The notes: generated by a model from the sequence alone, not told the origin. A DNA stretch of 64,000 nt from Calothrix sp. PCC 6303 (GCF_000317435.1 NC_019751.1:2170001-2234000); one strand, 5' to 3'. Numbered from the stretch's first letter, positions 27,277 through 37,095 are shown. Numbers and translations: made by a program.

Positions 27277-27474
27277 ATGATTAACATCCAAGCTTCAAGC
27301 GATCGCTCTAGAGTTGCAGATACCGAAATCTGGCAAAGTTTGAAAAACGCGATCGCATCTAGTTCCGGTTTCCAACGCTGGTTATCAGAATCAACTGCTC
27401 AAATCCAATCATTTCGTCTGGATGAGCAAGTACAGCGTTATTTACGCGAAACGCTCGAAAATTTAGCCTATTAG
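27277..27474 (+). CDS. Small conserved-looking protein, unknown function
   Basis: The ORF has 65 codons, begins with ATG and has AGGA 7 bp upstream. The product is hydrophilic with the segment WQSLKNAIASSSGFQRWLSE and a C-terminal YLRETLENLAY, predicted to be helical. No membrane or signal segment is seen. I believe such small proteins recur next to the HEP island in other heterocystous genomes but cannot check. A REP-like palindrome lies 22 bp after its stop. Confidence 0.6.
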   Translation: MINIQASSDRSRVADTEIWQSLKNAIASSSGFQRWLSESTAQIQSFRLDEQVQRYLRETLENLAY

Positions 27475-27495
27475 TACAACTTTGTCAATCAACAT

Positions 27496-27522
27496 TAGAG
27501 ACGTAGCACTGCTACGTCTCTA
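27496..27522. repeat. REP-like palindrome (GAGACGTAGC family)
   Basis: TAGAGACGTAGC and GCTACGTCTCTA pair with a three-base loop. The following 30 bp (ACAAATAT ... TTCAAATTGGTAT) are also shared with the copy at 44295, so the repeat is longer than the palindrome. It lies between the convergent 65-aa gene and kinase gene and could work as a bidirectional terminator. Confidence 0.75.
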
Positions 27523-27547
27523 CAAATATATATCTTTCAAATTGGTA

Positions 27548-29725
27548 TCAGTTTGATTTTTCGGTATAGCTTTGATTTTGCAATAGTGCATCACACTTAC
27601 TTTCTACAACTACACAAATACTACTAACAGCTTGTTGATAATTCTCTGTATCTGATTGCTGACGAGAAATTCTTGCAGCTTGTTGCAAATCGTTAACAGC
27701 CTGCGTGTGGTAATAGCGGGAATTTTTACCCCCGTACTGAGCCAGTTCATATCGTACAATACCGCGTTTGAGATAGGCTTTCGCAAACTGGGAATTGAAA
27801 TTCAAAGCTTGATTAAAATCTTCAATAGCACGTTGATATTCTTTCTCAAACTGACTACTGTATTGAGCTATTTGATAACGTACAGTACCACGTTGAAAAT
27901 ACGCTTCTGCCCGTGATGGATTAATACTTAATGCTTGATTAAAATCTTCAATAGCTTTGCTATAGTCTTGTTGCGATTCTCCGCTATATTTAGCAATTTG
28001 GGCACGAACTATACCTCTACGAATATAAGCTTCGACTTCGTTAGAGTTAATTCGTAAGGCATTATTGAAATCAGTCAGAGCTAACTTATAATCTCGATCT
28101 GGATCAGTGCTATAATCAGCCAAAATCAACCGGACATTGCCTCGATTGACATGAGCTTTAATCTCGTCTGGATTGATTTGTAATGCTCGGCTATAATCTG
28201 CGAGGGCTGCTTCATATTCTTTGAGATTGTAACGAGCATTCCCTCGGTTAATATATGCTTTGGCGTTACTAGGATCCTTTTGAATTGCTTGGCTGAATTT
28301 GATTGCTGCTTGGTCGTAGTCTTGAATTTTATATGATGCGTGACCTTGTTTGTAATAATCCTCGAAACTTTGGTTATCTTTGGGATTTTTGGCTAGTTTC
28401 TGTTGGATATAAGCTGTTTGGTTAGCAATAGAACGACTAGTTAATTTTGTCACAAAGTCTATGTATCCCAAAAACCCGAAGGCGAGTAAACAAAAAATAA
28501 CTGGGTAATATTTGGGCTTTTTAGCTGCTTTGTAGTAGGAACTGTTTTGGGCTGTGGGATGTTGTTGGAGATAATTAAATCGGTTCAGTGGTAAAACAGT
28601 GCTGGGAACCTGTTTATTTTGACGTTGGCGTTGACGTTGGGGGGTACGGGTTTGAAGATGTTCTTTATTTGCGATCGCTTGTGGTGAGGGAAAGGGATCT
28701 CTTCCGCCTAATCGAACTGTTCGCTCACACCAAGGGCAGTCGTGGAGATGGCTACCATAGCGGTGTTGGGGGTTTTTGGTACAACTTACTAAAGCTTCTT
28801 CAGCTTCCCGAAGAGTTAAAATCCAAGTTGCCGCACTAGGACGCATAAGTGGGTTATTGTGTCCATCCTCAAAGCAGCGACGAAATAGTTCCTGTAAGCC
28901 GGGATGAATAGTTTGCCAGCTGGGGGCGATGGGTGTAGGGATGTAGGGGACGTGGCGTTTCTGACTATAGGTAAAGTGTCCAGCGGCAATGCGAGCCTCA
29001 TAGGGTGGTGGTTCTCCAGCACCTTGATAAATCCCGGAAAACGGGTGAGTACCTTCCATTAATAGTTGGAAAATGATGACTGATAGCCCAAACAGATCAT
29101 GTGCGATCGCGCGATCGCATTCGGCAAAGACTTTGTTTTGCAGTTCTGGGGGAGTAAACTCTGGTTTACCCACTGGGCAACGATACACTAAGCGGCTTTG
29201 GGGGTCACTGACTTGAAATGAATCAGTATCCACTAACGTCACTAAAGCCGTATCGCTGACTAAGATATTGGACTCATTAACATCCCCAACACAGTATCCT
29301 CGGTTATGGAGTGCCGAGAATGCCGAAGCTAAGTTGCGAGCTGTACGTAGTAAATATTGATAGCTGAAGAGTGGACAATGCTGACGGCGGGTTCTGGGAT
29401 TATAGAAATCGATGATGGGACGCATTCCCCGAATCCGTGGCATTAGAAATCCCACTATGCGATCGCTACCATCAGCCGCCCGGATAATTTCATGGGGCCA
29501 AGCAATGGAGGTATGTCCCAGGGAAACTGTCGGATTCTCTGGTGGATAAGCCAACATGACTGCCAACTTTTGAGCTTGGCTCTCGGTTGGCTTGTGATAA
29601 ACTTTAGCGACTATATTTGTATCTGTCGGTACTGTATACACGCAAGCTTCACCTCCACGTCCGAGACTGATGGTGAGGTTAATTGCAACTTCTTCTTGGT
29701 TGGGGAGACGACGTAGTACCTGCAT
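27548..29725 (-). CDS. Protein kinase-like protein with zinc-knuckle motif, membrane helix and TPR repeats
   Basis: The protein has 725 aa. The N-terminal kinase domain has a Gly-rich loop GRGGEACVY (22-30) and Lys41 in VAKVYHK. The catalytic loop reads YCVGDVNESNILV (Asp148, Asn153) and the DFG position reads DTDSF (from 166). HRD and DFG are altered as in the YegI-like family that goes with vWA and PP2C proteins. A Cys pattern C315...C330-PW-C333 follows, then a membrane helix at about 410-430 and about six TPR units (450-700). It is probably the kinase of the triad with the two genes upstream (30003, 30830). Substrates unknown. Confidence 0.82.
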   Translation of the reverse strand: MQVLRRLPNQEEVAINLTISLGRGGEACVYTVPTDTNIVAKVYHKPTESQAQKLAVMLAYPPENPTVSLGHTSIAWPHEIIRAADGSDRIVGFLMPRIRGMRPIIDFYNPRTRRQHCPLFSYQYLLRTARNLASAFSALHNRGYCVGDVNESNILVSDTALVTLVDTDSFQVSDPQSRLVYRCPVGKPEFTPPELQNKVFAECDRAIAHDLFGLSVIIFQLLMEGTHPFSGIYQGAGEPPPYEARIAAGHFTYSQKRHVPYIPTPIAPSWQTIHPGLQELFRRCFEDGHNNPLMRPSAATWILTLREAEEALVSCTKNPQHRYGSHLHDCPWCERTVRLGGRDPFPSPQAIANKEHLQTRTPQRQRQRQNKQVPSTVLPLNRFNYLQQHPTAQNSSYYKAAKKPKYYPVIFCLLAFGFLGYIDFVTKLTSRSIANQTAYIQQKLAKNPKDNQSFEDYYKQGHASYKIQDYDQAAIKFSQAIQKDPSNAKAYINRGNARYNLKEYEAALADYSRALQINPDEIKAHVNRGNVRLILADYSTDPDRDYKLALTDFNNALRINSNEVEAYIRRGIVRAQIAKYSGESQQDYSKAIEDFNQALSINPSRAEAYFQRGTVRYQIAQYSSQFEKEYQRAIEDFNQALNFNSQFAKAYLKRGIVRYELAQYGGKNSRYYHTQAVNDLQQAARISRQQSDTENYQQAVSSICVVVESKCDALLQNQSYTEKSN

Positions 29726-30002
29726 GTTAAAATTATGTCTAAACTAAGAGGTTTTTCGGTGCCAAGTTGGCAGAATTATTAAATTGGCTAATTAATTATG
29801 GGCAAGCATCAATCAGCTACCTATCTTCAAATCCTATAGCTTTGGGAGAATATCCACGTAGTTACATGTTGATTTTCTCCCCAGCGGTATTCTGCACTCC
29901 CTCTCAAGCAATAGCTGCAACTGCAACTCACAAACTGATTGAATATTGGTTCAGTATCAGTCCAGCAGCACAATACATTACAAATGGTTCAGCGTTCCAC
30001 TA
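29726..30002. other. 277-bp gap between the PP2C and kinase genes
   Basis: A 79-codon plus-strand ORF from a TTG start covers most of this gap and runs into the end of the PP2C gene. It has no recognisable feature and I do not annotate it as a gene. A promoter for the kinase gene may lie here. Confidence 0.3.
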
Positions 30003-30782
30003 CTAATTACCCAGTGCAGCCAGTATCAGCGTTAAATCATCATCAGTTCGCTGTGTAATCCGCTCTGAACGTAAAAACCTGACCAATTGTTCCTTTGCCG
30101 ATGCTTTATCTTCCGTATTGGCAACGAAGTCAAACAAGGGGAAAAAGAAGGGTTTGTGAGGTGCTTGTACTGTCATATTCATTGCTAGCATTTGCAATCC
30201 ATCAGTTAAGGCACCAACGCTGACAATTGGCTGACGCAAAATCCTCAATTGCAGTTGTTCTAAAGCATTTGGCGAAGTCAAGAAAACAGTCTCATTAATA
30301 TATTCTCCGCTATCGGGTAATGTTAATGCTAGGAGATTTCCTTGATAATCCTTTGCCACTGCCAAACCATCACCGATTTGGGCGACTGCCACTACTTCTG
30401 GTGTTGCCACCATCACAATCAAAGTAGTTGCCAAATCTACGGCTTGTTTATTGCTAGCAACTGTTTCTGCTTCTACGGCTTCCCTTGCAAATAGTACAGT
30501 CTGATTCAGTAGCGATCGCACAAACTCATCATCTAGCATTTTTTGTCTAGTCACATCTTGCAGCGAAATCTTCTCAACCACTGTTTCCACAGCAATCATC
30601 GCCCCAACTTTGCCTAAACTAGCCGAACCCGCACCATCTGCCACCGCTGCCACCAACACATTATCTGGCAACACTTGCCAATGGTGAGCATCTTGACACA
30701 GCTGCTTATTTTTTACATGACTCGTACCGCAAACAGAAGCGGCTACAACCCGCCAATGAAGCAATTGTTTTGAACTATTCAT
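30003..30782 (-). CDS. PP2C-family protein phosphatase
   Basis: The protein has 259 aa. Metal-binding residues of the PPM family are seen: Asp31 in QDAHHW, Asp49-Gly50 in AAVADGAGSASLGKVGA and Asp138 in IGDGLAV, with DDDLTLILA at the C terminus. PP2C enzymes remove phosphate from Ser/Thr. It lies 47 bp downstream of the vWA gene and upstream of the kinase gene, so it most likely reverses the action of that kinase. The combination is the known phosphatase-kinase-vWA triad linked with TerY-type proteins. Confidence 0.86.
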   Translation of the reverse strand: MNSSKQLLHWRVVAASVCGTSHVKNKQLCQDAHHWQVLPDNVLVAAVADGAGSASLGKVGAMIAVETVVEKISLQDVTRQKMLDDEFVRSLLNQTVLFAREAVEAETVASNKQAVDLATTLIVMVATPEVVAVAQIGDGLAVAKDYQGNLLALTLPDSGEYINETVFLTSPNALEQLQLRILRQPIVSVGALTDGLQMLAMNMTVQAPHKPFFFPLFDFVANTEDKASAKEQLVRFLRSERITQRTDDDLTLILAALGN

Positions 30783-30829
30783 AAGGGAAATCTACTAAAA
30801 GCCGCATTAGCACTTAACAATAATTATGG

Positions 30830-31531
30830 TTAAACTGTACCCCAACCAATGGGTGGTAGCGCTACTTGATCATCTACTTTTGAGTGGGATACTGCCGACA
30901 TACTAGCCGACAACCACACAAACATCTCCACAAAATTCAACCCTTTTAACTTTAATGGTGCCCGCACTGTGATCTGACCCAGGCGGCTCATATTAGCATT
31001 TTCCACGGCAACTGTAAAAAAAGCAACACGTTTATTTGCTTCATCTAGTTGTAAACGCTGTGCTGCCTTCTCCACAACGTCTTCAAATTCACCCTGTGGC
31101 TCACCATCGGTGATCATAAATATCCAAGGACGATAGTAAGCTATGCCATTACTTCGATATTGATTTTTGCGATCAGCAATTAAATCCAAAGCTTTATTGA
31201 TTCCCGACCCCATCGTGGTCAAACCCTGAGCTGTTAATTGTGGAGGAGTAAACTGATCGACTGTGACAAAATCTTGCACTACATCAACTTTACTATCAAA
31301 AGTAATAATTGCAACCTCCACTCTTCTCGCTGCCAACGAATTTTGTGATAGTTCATCCCGAAAACTAATCAAACCTTCATTCAACGCACTTATTGCTGTT
31401 CCTTGCATTGAGCCGGAAGTATCAAGTAGCAATACACATGGACAACGCGGTTCTGGGTTTTCCGCAAACTCCACAACTTCATCTAGTGTCAATGTATCAG
31501 GTATAACTTTTTGTGTTATATTCGAGTTCAA
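30830..31531 (-). CDS. vWA-domain protein, TerY-like
   Basis: The protein has 233 aa and starts with TTG, preceded by an AAAGGAAAAG purine stretch. The MIDAS metal site DTSGS is at 37-41, a Thr follows in GLTTMGSGINKAL, and the third motif is ITDGEPQG. TerY-type proteins bind partners through this site in stress-related triads with PP2C and a kinase, which is exactly the order found here. No tellurite-resistance genes (TerD family) are in the window, so the triad stands alone. The ligand is unknown. Confidence 0.84.
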   Translation of the reverse strand: MNSNITQKVIPDTLTLDEVVEFAENPEPRCPCVLLLDTSGSMQGTAISALNEGLISFRDELSQNSLAARRVEVAIITFDSKVDVVQDFVTVDQFTPPQLTAQGLTTMGSGINKALDLIADRKNQYRSNGIAYYRPWIFMITDGEPQGEFEDVVEKAAQRLQLDEANKRVAFFTVAVENANMSRLGQITVRAPLKLKGLNFVEMFVWLSASMSAVSHSKVDDQVALPPIGWGTV

Positions 31532-32091
31532 AGCTATCTTTTCCTTTCACGAAAATTATATAGTTGAGGATCGGCGTTTAGATTGCGGCTAATTTTTATC
31601 GTAGGTAGCTTACTTTTAATAAAGAGATCATTTCTGTAAAGGTAACCGTTTTTTTAATCAATTCTTAATCAAAGTAAACTTAGCAGCATTTTGCTTCACA
31701 TATGGTGGCAGGTTTTACCATAATCATCTATAGACCATATACAATACAATAATTTTCCACCCCTACAGGCAATGTTTTTTAAAATTTTCATGTAGAAGAT
31801 TTTTATATTCGATGAATTTACCATTAAGTAAATACCGCTATTCAGACATTACCATCTTATCAATACCTAAATAAATACCGAAAGTCAAAATTGCAATTAT
31901 TCACTAAAATAGAACGATTTCCCATTAAATGTAGTAAACTACCTGGCGGTTAGTTGTGATTCCTTGTAACATTGATGCATCTGTACACTTGGAATTAATT
32001 CTAATCAGATCGCAGTGGCTACAAAAACCATGAAGAAGAAAATGACAATTTGATTTATTTATGGCTTAATTCATCAGAATAATTTAGAGAA
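31532..32091. other. 560-bp divergent intergenic region
   Basis: The region lies between the vWA gene (minus) and the PATAN-REC gene (plus), so it should carry two promoters. It is AT-rich and I see no ORF, repeat or hairpin worth marking. Confidence 0.4.
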
Positions 32092-33498
32092 ATGAATACT
32101 TCTGGCACATTTACAAAGTTATCTCCACTGAGCTTACTACGACATCTAGCCAACTGCCATGACAGTACATGTGTACGTGTCATATCTAACTCAGTATCTT
32201 GGTTAATCTACCTCGAACAGGGCAAAATTATCTATGGAACTCATTCAATTGAACCCTTTGATCGACTTGAGCGTCACTTACGTCGTTTAAGTCAACAAAT
32301 TCCTGATCTCAGTAGTGAAACCAGGGTTCAATTGAGATTAATGTTTGAAACGGAGGCAGCAAGTTTACCTAATTGGCATCATCAAAATGATGAAAATGAA
32401 GCCCTTGTTCCTGAACAACCTCCTGAGTATCAGGCAATCTGCTGGTTAGTGAGTCAAAAGCACATTAACCCCACACAAGCAGCGCTTCTAATTCAAGAAC
32501 TAGTTAAAGAAGTATTAGAAGAACTATTACTAATAACAACTGGAAACTATACATTAATTGATATTAGCAATAAAATCCCGGTTATTTGCCGGATTGACAC
32601 AGAAATAATAATTGGAGGCTGTCAGGAAAGATTAAAAGTTTGGCAATCTTTAGCTCCTTATATTTCATCCCCTTACCAACGCCCTTATGTACGTGTCAAA
32701 TCTACTAAAAATCAAGATAGCTTTCCCAATCTCCAGCAAGATTTAACAACCTGGATGAAAGGATTTAGCCTACGTCATTTGGCGGTGATCACAAATCAAG
32801 ATGAGTTACAAATGTCTCGTAATTTGCATTCTCACATCGTTAAAGGTGAGATTGTTTTACATGAACCTGACCCACCATTTGATAAATTGCCAAAGGTATT
32901 TGAAGGGGTAGGAGATAATCAGTATTACATGGCTGAGTATGCAAATACACAGCTATCAGATAGCAAGCTTTTATCACAACTAAAAGTACCTCAAGGTGTT
33001 GCAGAAACGGTGACTCAGCCTTTGAGCATAGTTCAGCGACTATCCCAAACCACTGCTGAACCACAATCCGAGCAACAACAAGTACAGCGGGAAATACCAG
33101 TCCCAACCCCAACTACGACTGCAACCAGCCGAAAAGCTTATAAAATCGTTTCAGTAGATGATAGTCCTACAGTTCTTCGGGAAATTAGCCGCTTTTTAGA
33201 ACAGGAAAATTGCTCAGTGCTGGCAATTAATGATCCCGTTAAAGCCGTGATGTCAATTATTCGGAATAAGCCGGATTTGATTTTGTTGGATTTAAATATG
33301 GATGGGATTGATGGTTATGAATTATGTCGAATTATTCGTAATAATTCGATGTTCAAAAAAACACCAATCATCATGGTGACGGGAAATAAAGGACTAGTAG
33401 ATAAGGTGAAAGCTAGACTTGTTGGTGCATCAGGTTATCTAACTAAGCCATTTTCCCAAGCAGATTTACTGAAAATAGTATTTATGCATCTGACTTAA
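32092..33498 (+). CDS. PatA-type response regulator (PATAN domain + REC)
   Basis: The protein has 468 aa. The N-terminal part, beginning GTFTKLSPLSLLRHLANC and with WLIYLEQGKIIYGTHS, is the PATAN domain first defined in PatA. A Gln/Pro/Thr-rich linker lies at about 325-345. The C-terminal receiver domain starts YKIVSVDDSPTVLREISRFL, with the phosphoacceptor Asp in LILLDLNMDG, Thr in IIMVTGNKG and Lys in YLTKPFSQ. PatA controls heterocyst spacing in Anabaena, while paralogues (PixG, PilG-like) govern phototaxis and pili. With a CheY-like gene just downstream, this pair resembles the pilG-pilH type. It is not the PatA ortholog by length (PatA is about 380 aa). Confidence 0.87.
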   Translation: MNTSGTFTKLSPLSLLRHLANCHDSTCVRVISNSVSWLIYLEQGKIIYGTHSIEPFDRLERHLRRLSQQIPDLSSETRVQLRLMFETEAASLPNWHHQNDENEALVPEQPPEYQAICWLVSQKHINPTQAALLIQELVKEVLEELLLITTGNYTLIDISNKIPVICRIDTEIIIGGCQERLKVWQSLAPYISSPYQRPYVRVKSTKNQDSFPNLQQDLTTWMKGFSLRHLAVITNQDELQMSRNLHSHIVKGEIVLHEPDPPFDKLPKVFEGVGDNQYYMAEYANTQLSDSKLLSQLKVPQGVAETVTQPLSIVQRLSQTTAEPQSEQQQVQREIPVPTPTTTATSRKAYKIVSVDDSPTVLREISRFLEQENCSVLAINDPVKAVMSIIRNKPDLILLDLNMDGIDGYELCRIIRNNSMFKKTPIIMVTGNKGLVDKVKARLVGASGYLTKPFSQADLLKIVFMHLT

Positions 33499-33684
33499 AT
33501 GGCTGGCAAAAGCTTGTAATATTTGCTTTTGCGCCTGCTAAATTTATGCAACAGTTAGCATAATATTTGTGAGAAATCATCAGTTAGTAAATTTGACCAG
33601 ATTAATGCAGGGGTAATCTGAATATGTTTAGATACTTTAATCAAATGTTGCAACTCAATTACAGATCATGAGGAAAACACTAAT

Positions 33685-34047
33685 ATGACAACGGTCTTGG
33701 TTGTTGACGATACACCCTCTCAGCTAGAGCTAATTAACTCCTATCTTGAAGATAGTGGCTATAAAGTGATCAAAGCTGATAATGCTAAAGACGGCTTTGA
33801 TATAGCTATGACTAATTTGCCCGATGCAGTGATTACTGATGTTGTCATGCCGGGAATGAGTGGATTTGAACTGTGTCGTCAACTAAAACGTAACCCTGTA
33901 ACTCAAAAAATTCGGATCATTATTTGTAGCTCTAAGGATGGCAATATTGATAAAGTTTGGGGTATGCGTCAGGGTGCAGATGTCTATTTGACGAAACCTT
34001 TTGGGAAACAAGAATTATTAACTGTAGTTCAATCACTGGGATTATAA
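33685..34047 (+). CDS. CheY/PilH-like single-domain response regulator
   Basis: The protein has 120 aa, a stand-alone receiver domain. Acidic pocket VVDDTPSQLELINSYL (Asp9-Asp10 region), phosphoacceptor Asp in AVITDVVMPGMSG (about residue 53), Ser in IIICSSKDG and Lys in YLTKPFGKQ are all present. It follows the PATAN-REC gene by 186 bp. In most cyanobacteria these two are followed by CheW, MCP and CheA genes, but here cysH follows, so the phosphorelay partners are elsewhere or lost. Confidence 0.88.
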   Translation: MTTVLVVDDTPSQLELINSYLEDSGYKVIKADNAKDGFDIAMTNLPDAVITDVVMPGMSGFELCRQLKRNPVTQKIRIIICSSKDGNIDKVWGMRQGADVYLTKPFGKQELLTVVQSLGL

Positions 34048-34165
34048 AGCGTGATTTTCTATTCTATGGTGTCATTTTTGGAGAGCATTCCGTTTTGGAA
34101 GAAACACCCTAGAAGGGTATCGCTACACGACCAGAGCCAAAATTCGTGGGCTAGAATCTCCTTAT

Positions 34166-34197
34166 CCCATCAGGTTTCTAGGCTGATGGGTTATTTG
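34166..34197 (+). terminator. Probable terminator after the CheY-like gene
   Basis: CCCATCAG and CTGATGGG form a perfect 8-bp stem with a nine-base loop, followed by TTATTTG. It separates the response-regulator pair from cysH. Confidence 0.6.
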
Positions 34198-34331
34198 CCA
34201 AAACTGAATGCTGCCTTTTTTTGTCCGTAGCAGGTTTAAATTAAATTTGCTTAGACTTTATTAAATATGTTTAAGCAATAACACCCTAAATTAGGTAAAA
34301 TTCAGGGTGAAAGAGAGGAGAAAATTTAAAC

Positions 34332-35066
34332 ATGGTTGCTACCCACACAGATTTAAATATTGCTGGTTTAGAAGCTGAATATAGTCAGAAAACACCAAAG
34401 GAAATTCTGAAACTTGCTTTAGAAACATTTGATAATATTTCGATTTCCTTTAGCGGTGCTGAGGATGTAGTTTTAGTTGATATTGCTTCAAAAATTACTA
34501 AGAACTTCCGTGTTTTTACACTCGATACTGGAAGGTTGCATCCTGAAACCTATCAATTTTTGGATCGAGTAAGAGAGCATTATGGGATTAAATTAGAGGT
34601 GATGTTTCCTGATGCTGCTGAAGTTCAGGCTTTGGTGGAAGAAAAAGGAATGTTTAGCTTTTATCAAGATGGTCACAAAGAATGCTGTGGTGTACGGAAA
34701 GTTAGACCATTACGTCGTAAATTAAATACCCTTGACGCATGGATTACTGGACAACGCAAAGATCAAAGTCCGGGAACTAGAAATAGTATTCCTGTCATTG
34801 AGGTGGATACAGCTTTTTCGACACCAGAACATCAATTGATTAAGTTTAATCCTTTGGCAAATTGGTCTTCATCTGAGGTTTGGGAATATATTCGCGCTTT
34901 GGGTGTACCTTATAATCCTTTGCATGAAAGGGGTTTTGTGAGTATTGGTTGTGAACCTTGCACTAAAGCTACATTGCCCAATCAACATGAACGGGAAGGA
35001 CGTTGGTGGTGGGAGGAAGCGACTCAGAAAGAGTGTGGATTACATGCAGGTAACTTGCAGAAGTAA
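34332..35066 (+). CDS. cysH: APS/PAPS reductase with iron-sulfur cluster motif
   Basis: The protein has 244 aa and reduces adenylylated sulfate to sulfite in assimilatory sulfate reduction, with thioredoxin as electron donor. The PP-loop region is [15 protein letters not shown]. Cys118-Cys119 in [12 protein letters not shown] and Cys207/Cys210 in GCEPC are the four ligands of a [4Fe-4S] cluster, and the catalytic Cys235 lies in ECGLH. The cluster motif is the mark of APS-type reductases, though some cluster-bearing enzymes also take PAPS. A GAGAGGAG ribosome-binding stretch precedes the ATG. Confidence 0.92.
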   Translation: MVATHTDLNIAGLEAEYSQKTPKEILKLALETFDNISISFSGAEDVVLVDIASKITKNFRVFTLDTGRLHPETYQFLDRVREHYGIKLEVMFPDAAEVQALVEEKGMFSFYQDGHKECCGVRKVRPLRRKLNTLDAWITGQRKDQSPGTRNSIPVIEVDTAFSTPEHQLIKFNPLANWSSSEVWEYIRALGVPYNPLHERGFVSIGCEPCTKATLPNQHEREGRWWWEEATQKECGLHAGNLQK

Positions 35067-35112
35067 TTTATCGATGCTCAATTTGTGAAATAAGCATCAT
35101 ATTTGATCACAG

Positions 35113-35136
35113 AGAGACGCGATGTATCGCGTCTCT
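35113..35136. repeat. REP-like palindrome (variant)
   Basis: AGAGACGCGAT and ATCGCGTCTCT pair perfectly around GT. It is the most divergent of the five palindromes of this type, keeping AGAGACG/CGTCTCT ends with a different centre. It lies 47 bp after cysH and may serve as a terminator even though no T-run follows. Confidence 0.65.
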
Positions 35137-35274
35137 ACGTGGTTGTGTACCTAATTTATCTGAAATATGCTGTATAAATCAGGAAGATATTTATTTATGT
35201 ACATACATCAACTTCCCGTGTCCTCTGGTTCATGCCATAATCCACAGAATAGATAATCCAAAAACTATATTCAG

Positions 35275-36222
35275 ATGGATACTTTTTTTGCGGCATACGG
35301 TTCGTTAATTGTGTCGATGGTACTGGGGTCGCTTTTGGGACTATCGCTATATTTACCAATAATGGCTGGACAATTGTCTTTGGCAAGTCCAGGTTTTTAT
35401 GCTTTGGGTGGTTATGTTGCGGCAATTTTATCGACAAAGGTTTTTGTGAGTGAGGGGTTGTTTCCAATTCCGCTGCTACTACTAGAAATGTTGATTGCGG
35501 GAGTTTTATCGGGTTTGCTGGGGATTGCGGTGGGGATTCCTGTTCTGCGACTGCGTGGGATCTATTTAGCGATCGCTACTATTGCTTTTGTGGAGGTTTT
35601 GCGTGTAATAGCTCTAAATATCAGTATAACTGGTGGTGCTACCGGAATTCCCACAATTCCTCAACCTTTTTCTAGTCCCATCGAATATCTTTGGATTACT
35701 TTGCCATTATTAGTGATCGCTACCATCTTAATTTATCGTCTAGAACGGGTGCGAGTTGGTAAAGCTTTTGTTGCTATTCGTGAAGATGAATTAGCAGCAG
35801 GAGCAATGGGAATTAATCCTACATATTATAAAGTTTTGGCTTTTGTTTTAGGTGCTATTTTGGCTGGTGTTGTTGGTGCAGTTAGCGCCCACTTTACTAA
35901 TACTTGGAACTCTCGTCAAGGTACTTTTGATAGTAGCATTACTTACTTAACTTTTGTGTTAATTGGTGGTTCGAGAACTGTTTGGGGTTCGGTAGTTGGA
36001 GGAATAGTTTTTACCTATTTGCCGGAATTGTTAAGAGATTTAGCCAATATAGATGGTTTACCTACTTGGTTATCTCAATTTTTCCGAGATGGTAGATTTA
36101 TTGTTTTTGGTTTCCTAATTGTGATCGGCACGATATTTTTCCCACAAGGATTAATTACACCTAAACTTTTACAGAAAATTAAGTTATTACGAAAACGGGA
36201 CAAGTATAAATCACATTCTTGA
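35275..36222 (+). CDS. Branched-chain/neutral amino-acid ABC transporter permease (LivM type)
   Basis: The protein has 315 aa and about eight to nine hydrophobic segments. GQLSLASPGFYALGGYVAAI (residues about 31-50) is the LivM/LivH signature, and the coupling loop is VAIREDELAAGAMGINPTYY near 165-184. It is the first of three transporter genes with the ATPases at 36304 and 37179. The second permease (LivH) and the binding protein are not here; in Anabaena the components of the N-I neutral amino-acid system (Nat) are also scattered over the genome. It may therefore be the NatC counterpart, which I cannot confirm. Confidence 0.87.
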   Translation: MDTFFAAYGSLIVSMVLGSLLGLSLYLPIMAGQLSLASPGFYALGGYVAAILSTKVFVSEGLFPIPLLLLEMLIAGVLSGLLGIAVGIPVLRLRGIYLAIATIAFVEVLRVIALNISITGGATGIPTIPQPFSSPIEYLWITLPLLVIATILIYRLERVRVGKAFVAIREDELAAGAMGINPTYYKVLAFVLGAILAGVVGAVSAHFTNTWNSRQGTFDSSITYLTFVLIGGSRTVWGSVVGGIVFTYLPELLRDLANIDGLPTWLSQFFRDGRFIVFGFLIVIGTIFFPQGLITPKLLQKIKLLRKRDKYKSHS

Positions 36223-36303
36223 TGTTTTGACGATTTTGCTTTGTTTCAAAAACACAAACATCATTAATTAGAAATATAACTTCTTTTGAATAGAGATTTA
36301 AAA

Positions 36304-37095
36304 ATGGAAGATCAAGATACCATCAAACATAGTAAAACTATTTTAGAAGCAAAAAAAATTAGTAGAAATTTCGGTGGATTGATTGCAGTTAATAGTGTTT
36401 CTTTTGACGTAAGAAAAGATGAAATATTTGGTTTGATTGGTCCAAATGGTGCTGGTAAGACTACTTTGTTTAATTTGATTACAGGCTTTATCTCTCCATC
36501 TGCCGGAAATTTGATTTACCACAATCAAGATATTTCTCGTCTCCAATCACATGAAATTGCCAGTTTAGGTATTGCTCGAACTTTTCAAAATATTCGTTTA
36601 TTTGGTGAACTTTCGGCAGTAGAGAATGTAATTATCGGTAGATATTTACATACTAAAAGTAATCTACTGAATGGAATTTTTGGGATTCATCCTGCACCCA
36701 GTGAGGAAAGAAAAAGCCGACAAAAAGCTTTAGAATTGTTAGAATTGGTAGGTTTATCAGAACGGATTAATGAACAGGCTAAGAATTTTTCCTATGGGAA
36801 TCAAAGACGCTTAGAGATAGCGCGTGCTTTAGCATTGGAACCGCAAATATTATTATTGGATGAACCAGCAGCAGGGATGAACCCCAGTGAAAAGAAGGAA
36901 TTGAGTGATTTTCTTCGGGAAATTCGCGCTTTATTTAACCTGACGATGATTCTAATTGAACACCATGTACCCTTAGTTATGGGATTATGCGATCGCATAG
37001 CTGTTTTAGACTTTGGACAACTCATCGCTTTGGGGGAACCCGCAGTGGTGAAAAACGATCCCGCTGTCATTGAAGCATATTTGGGAAATGAGTAA
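36304..37095 (+). CDS. Amino-acid ABC transporter ATP-binding protein (LivG type)
   Basis: I start at ATG 36304 (263 aa); the frame is open to a TTG at 36286 but has no better ribosome site. [18 protein letters not shown] is Walker [11 protein letters not shown] the Q-loop with the LivG-typical sequence, [16 protein letters not shown] the signature (YGNQ in place of SGGQ, as usual in LivG) and [13 protein letters not shown] Walker B. It pairs with the LivF-like ATPase at 37179. Confidence 0.9.
   Translation: MEDQDTIKHSKTILEAKKISRNFGGLIAVNSVSFDVRKDEIFGLIGPNGAGKTTLFNLITGFISPSAGNLIYHNQDISRLQSHEIASLGIARTFQNIRLFGELSAVENVIIGRYLHTKSNLLNGIFGIHPAPSEERKSRQKALELLELVGLSERINEQAKNFSYGNQRRLEIARALALEPQILLLDEPAAGMNPSEKKELSDFLREIRALFNLTMILIEHHVPLVMGLCDRIAVLDFGQLIALGEPAVVKNDPAVIEAYLGNE

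Noticed and set aside
29767-30006. A 79-codon plus-strand ORF with TTG start
   Set aside because: It overlaps the end of the PP2C gene, has no recognisable domain and no clear ribosome-binding site.
30003-31531. A tellurite-resistance (ter) operon
   Set aside because: Only the vWA and PP2C members are present with the kinase; no TerC, TerD or related genes are seen.
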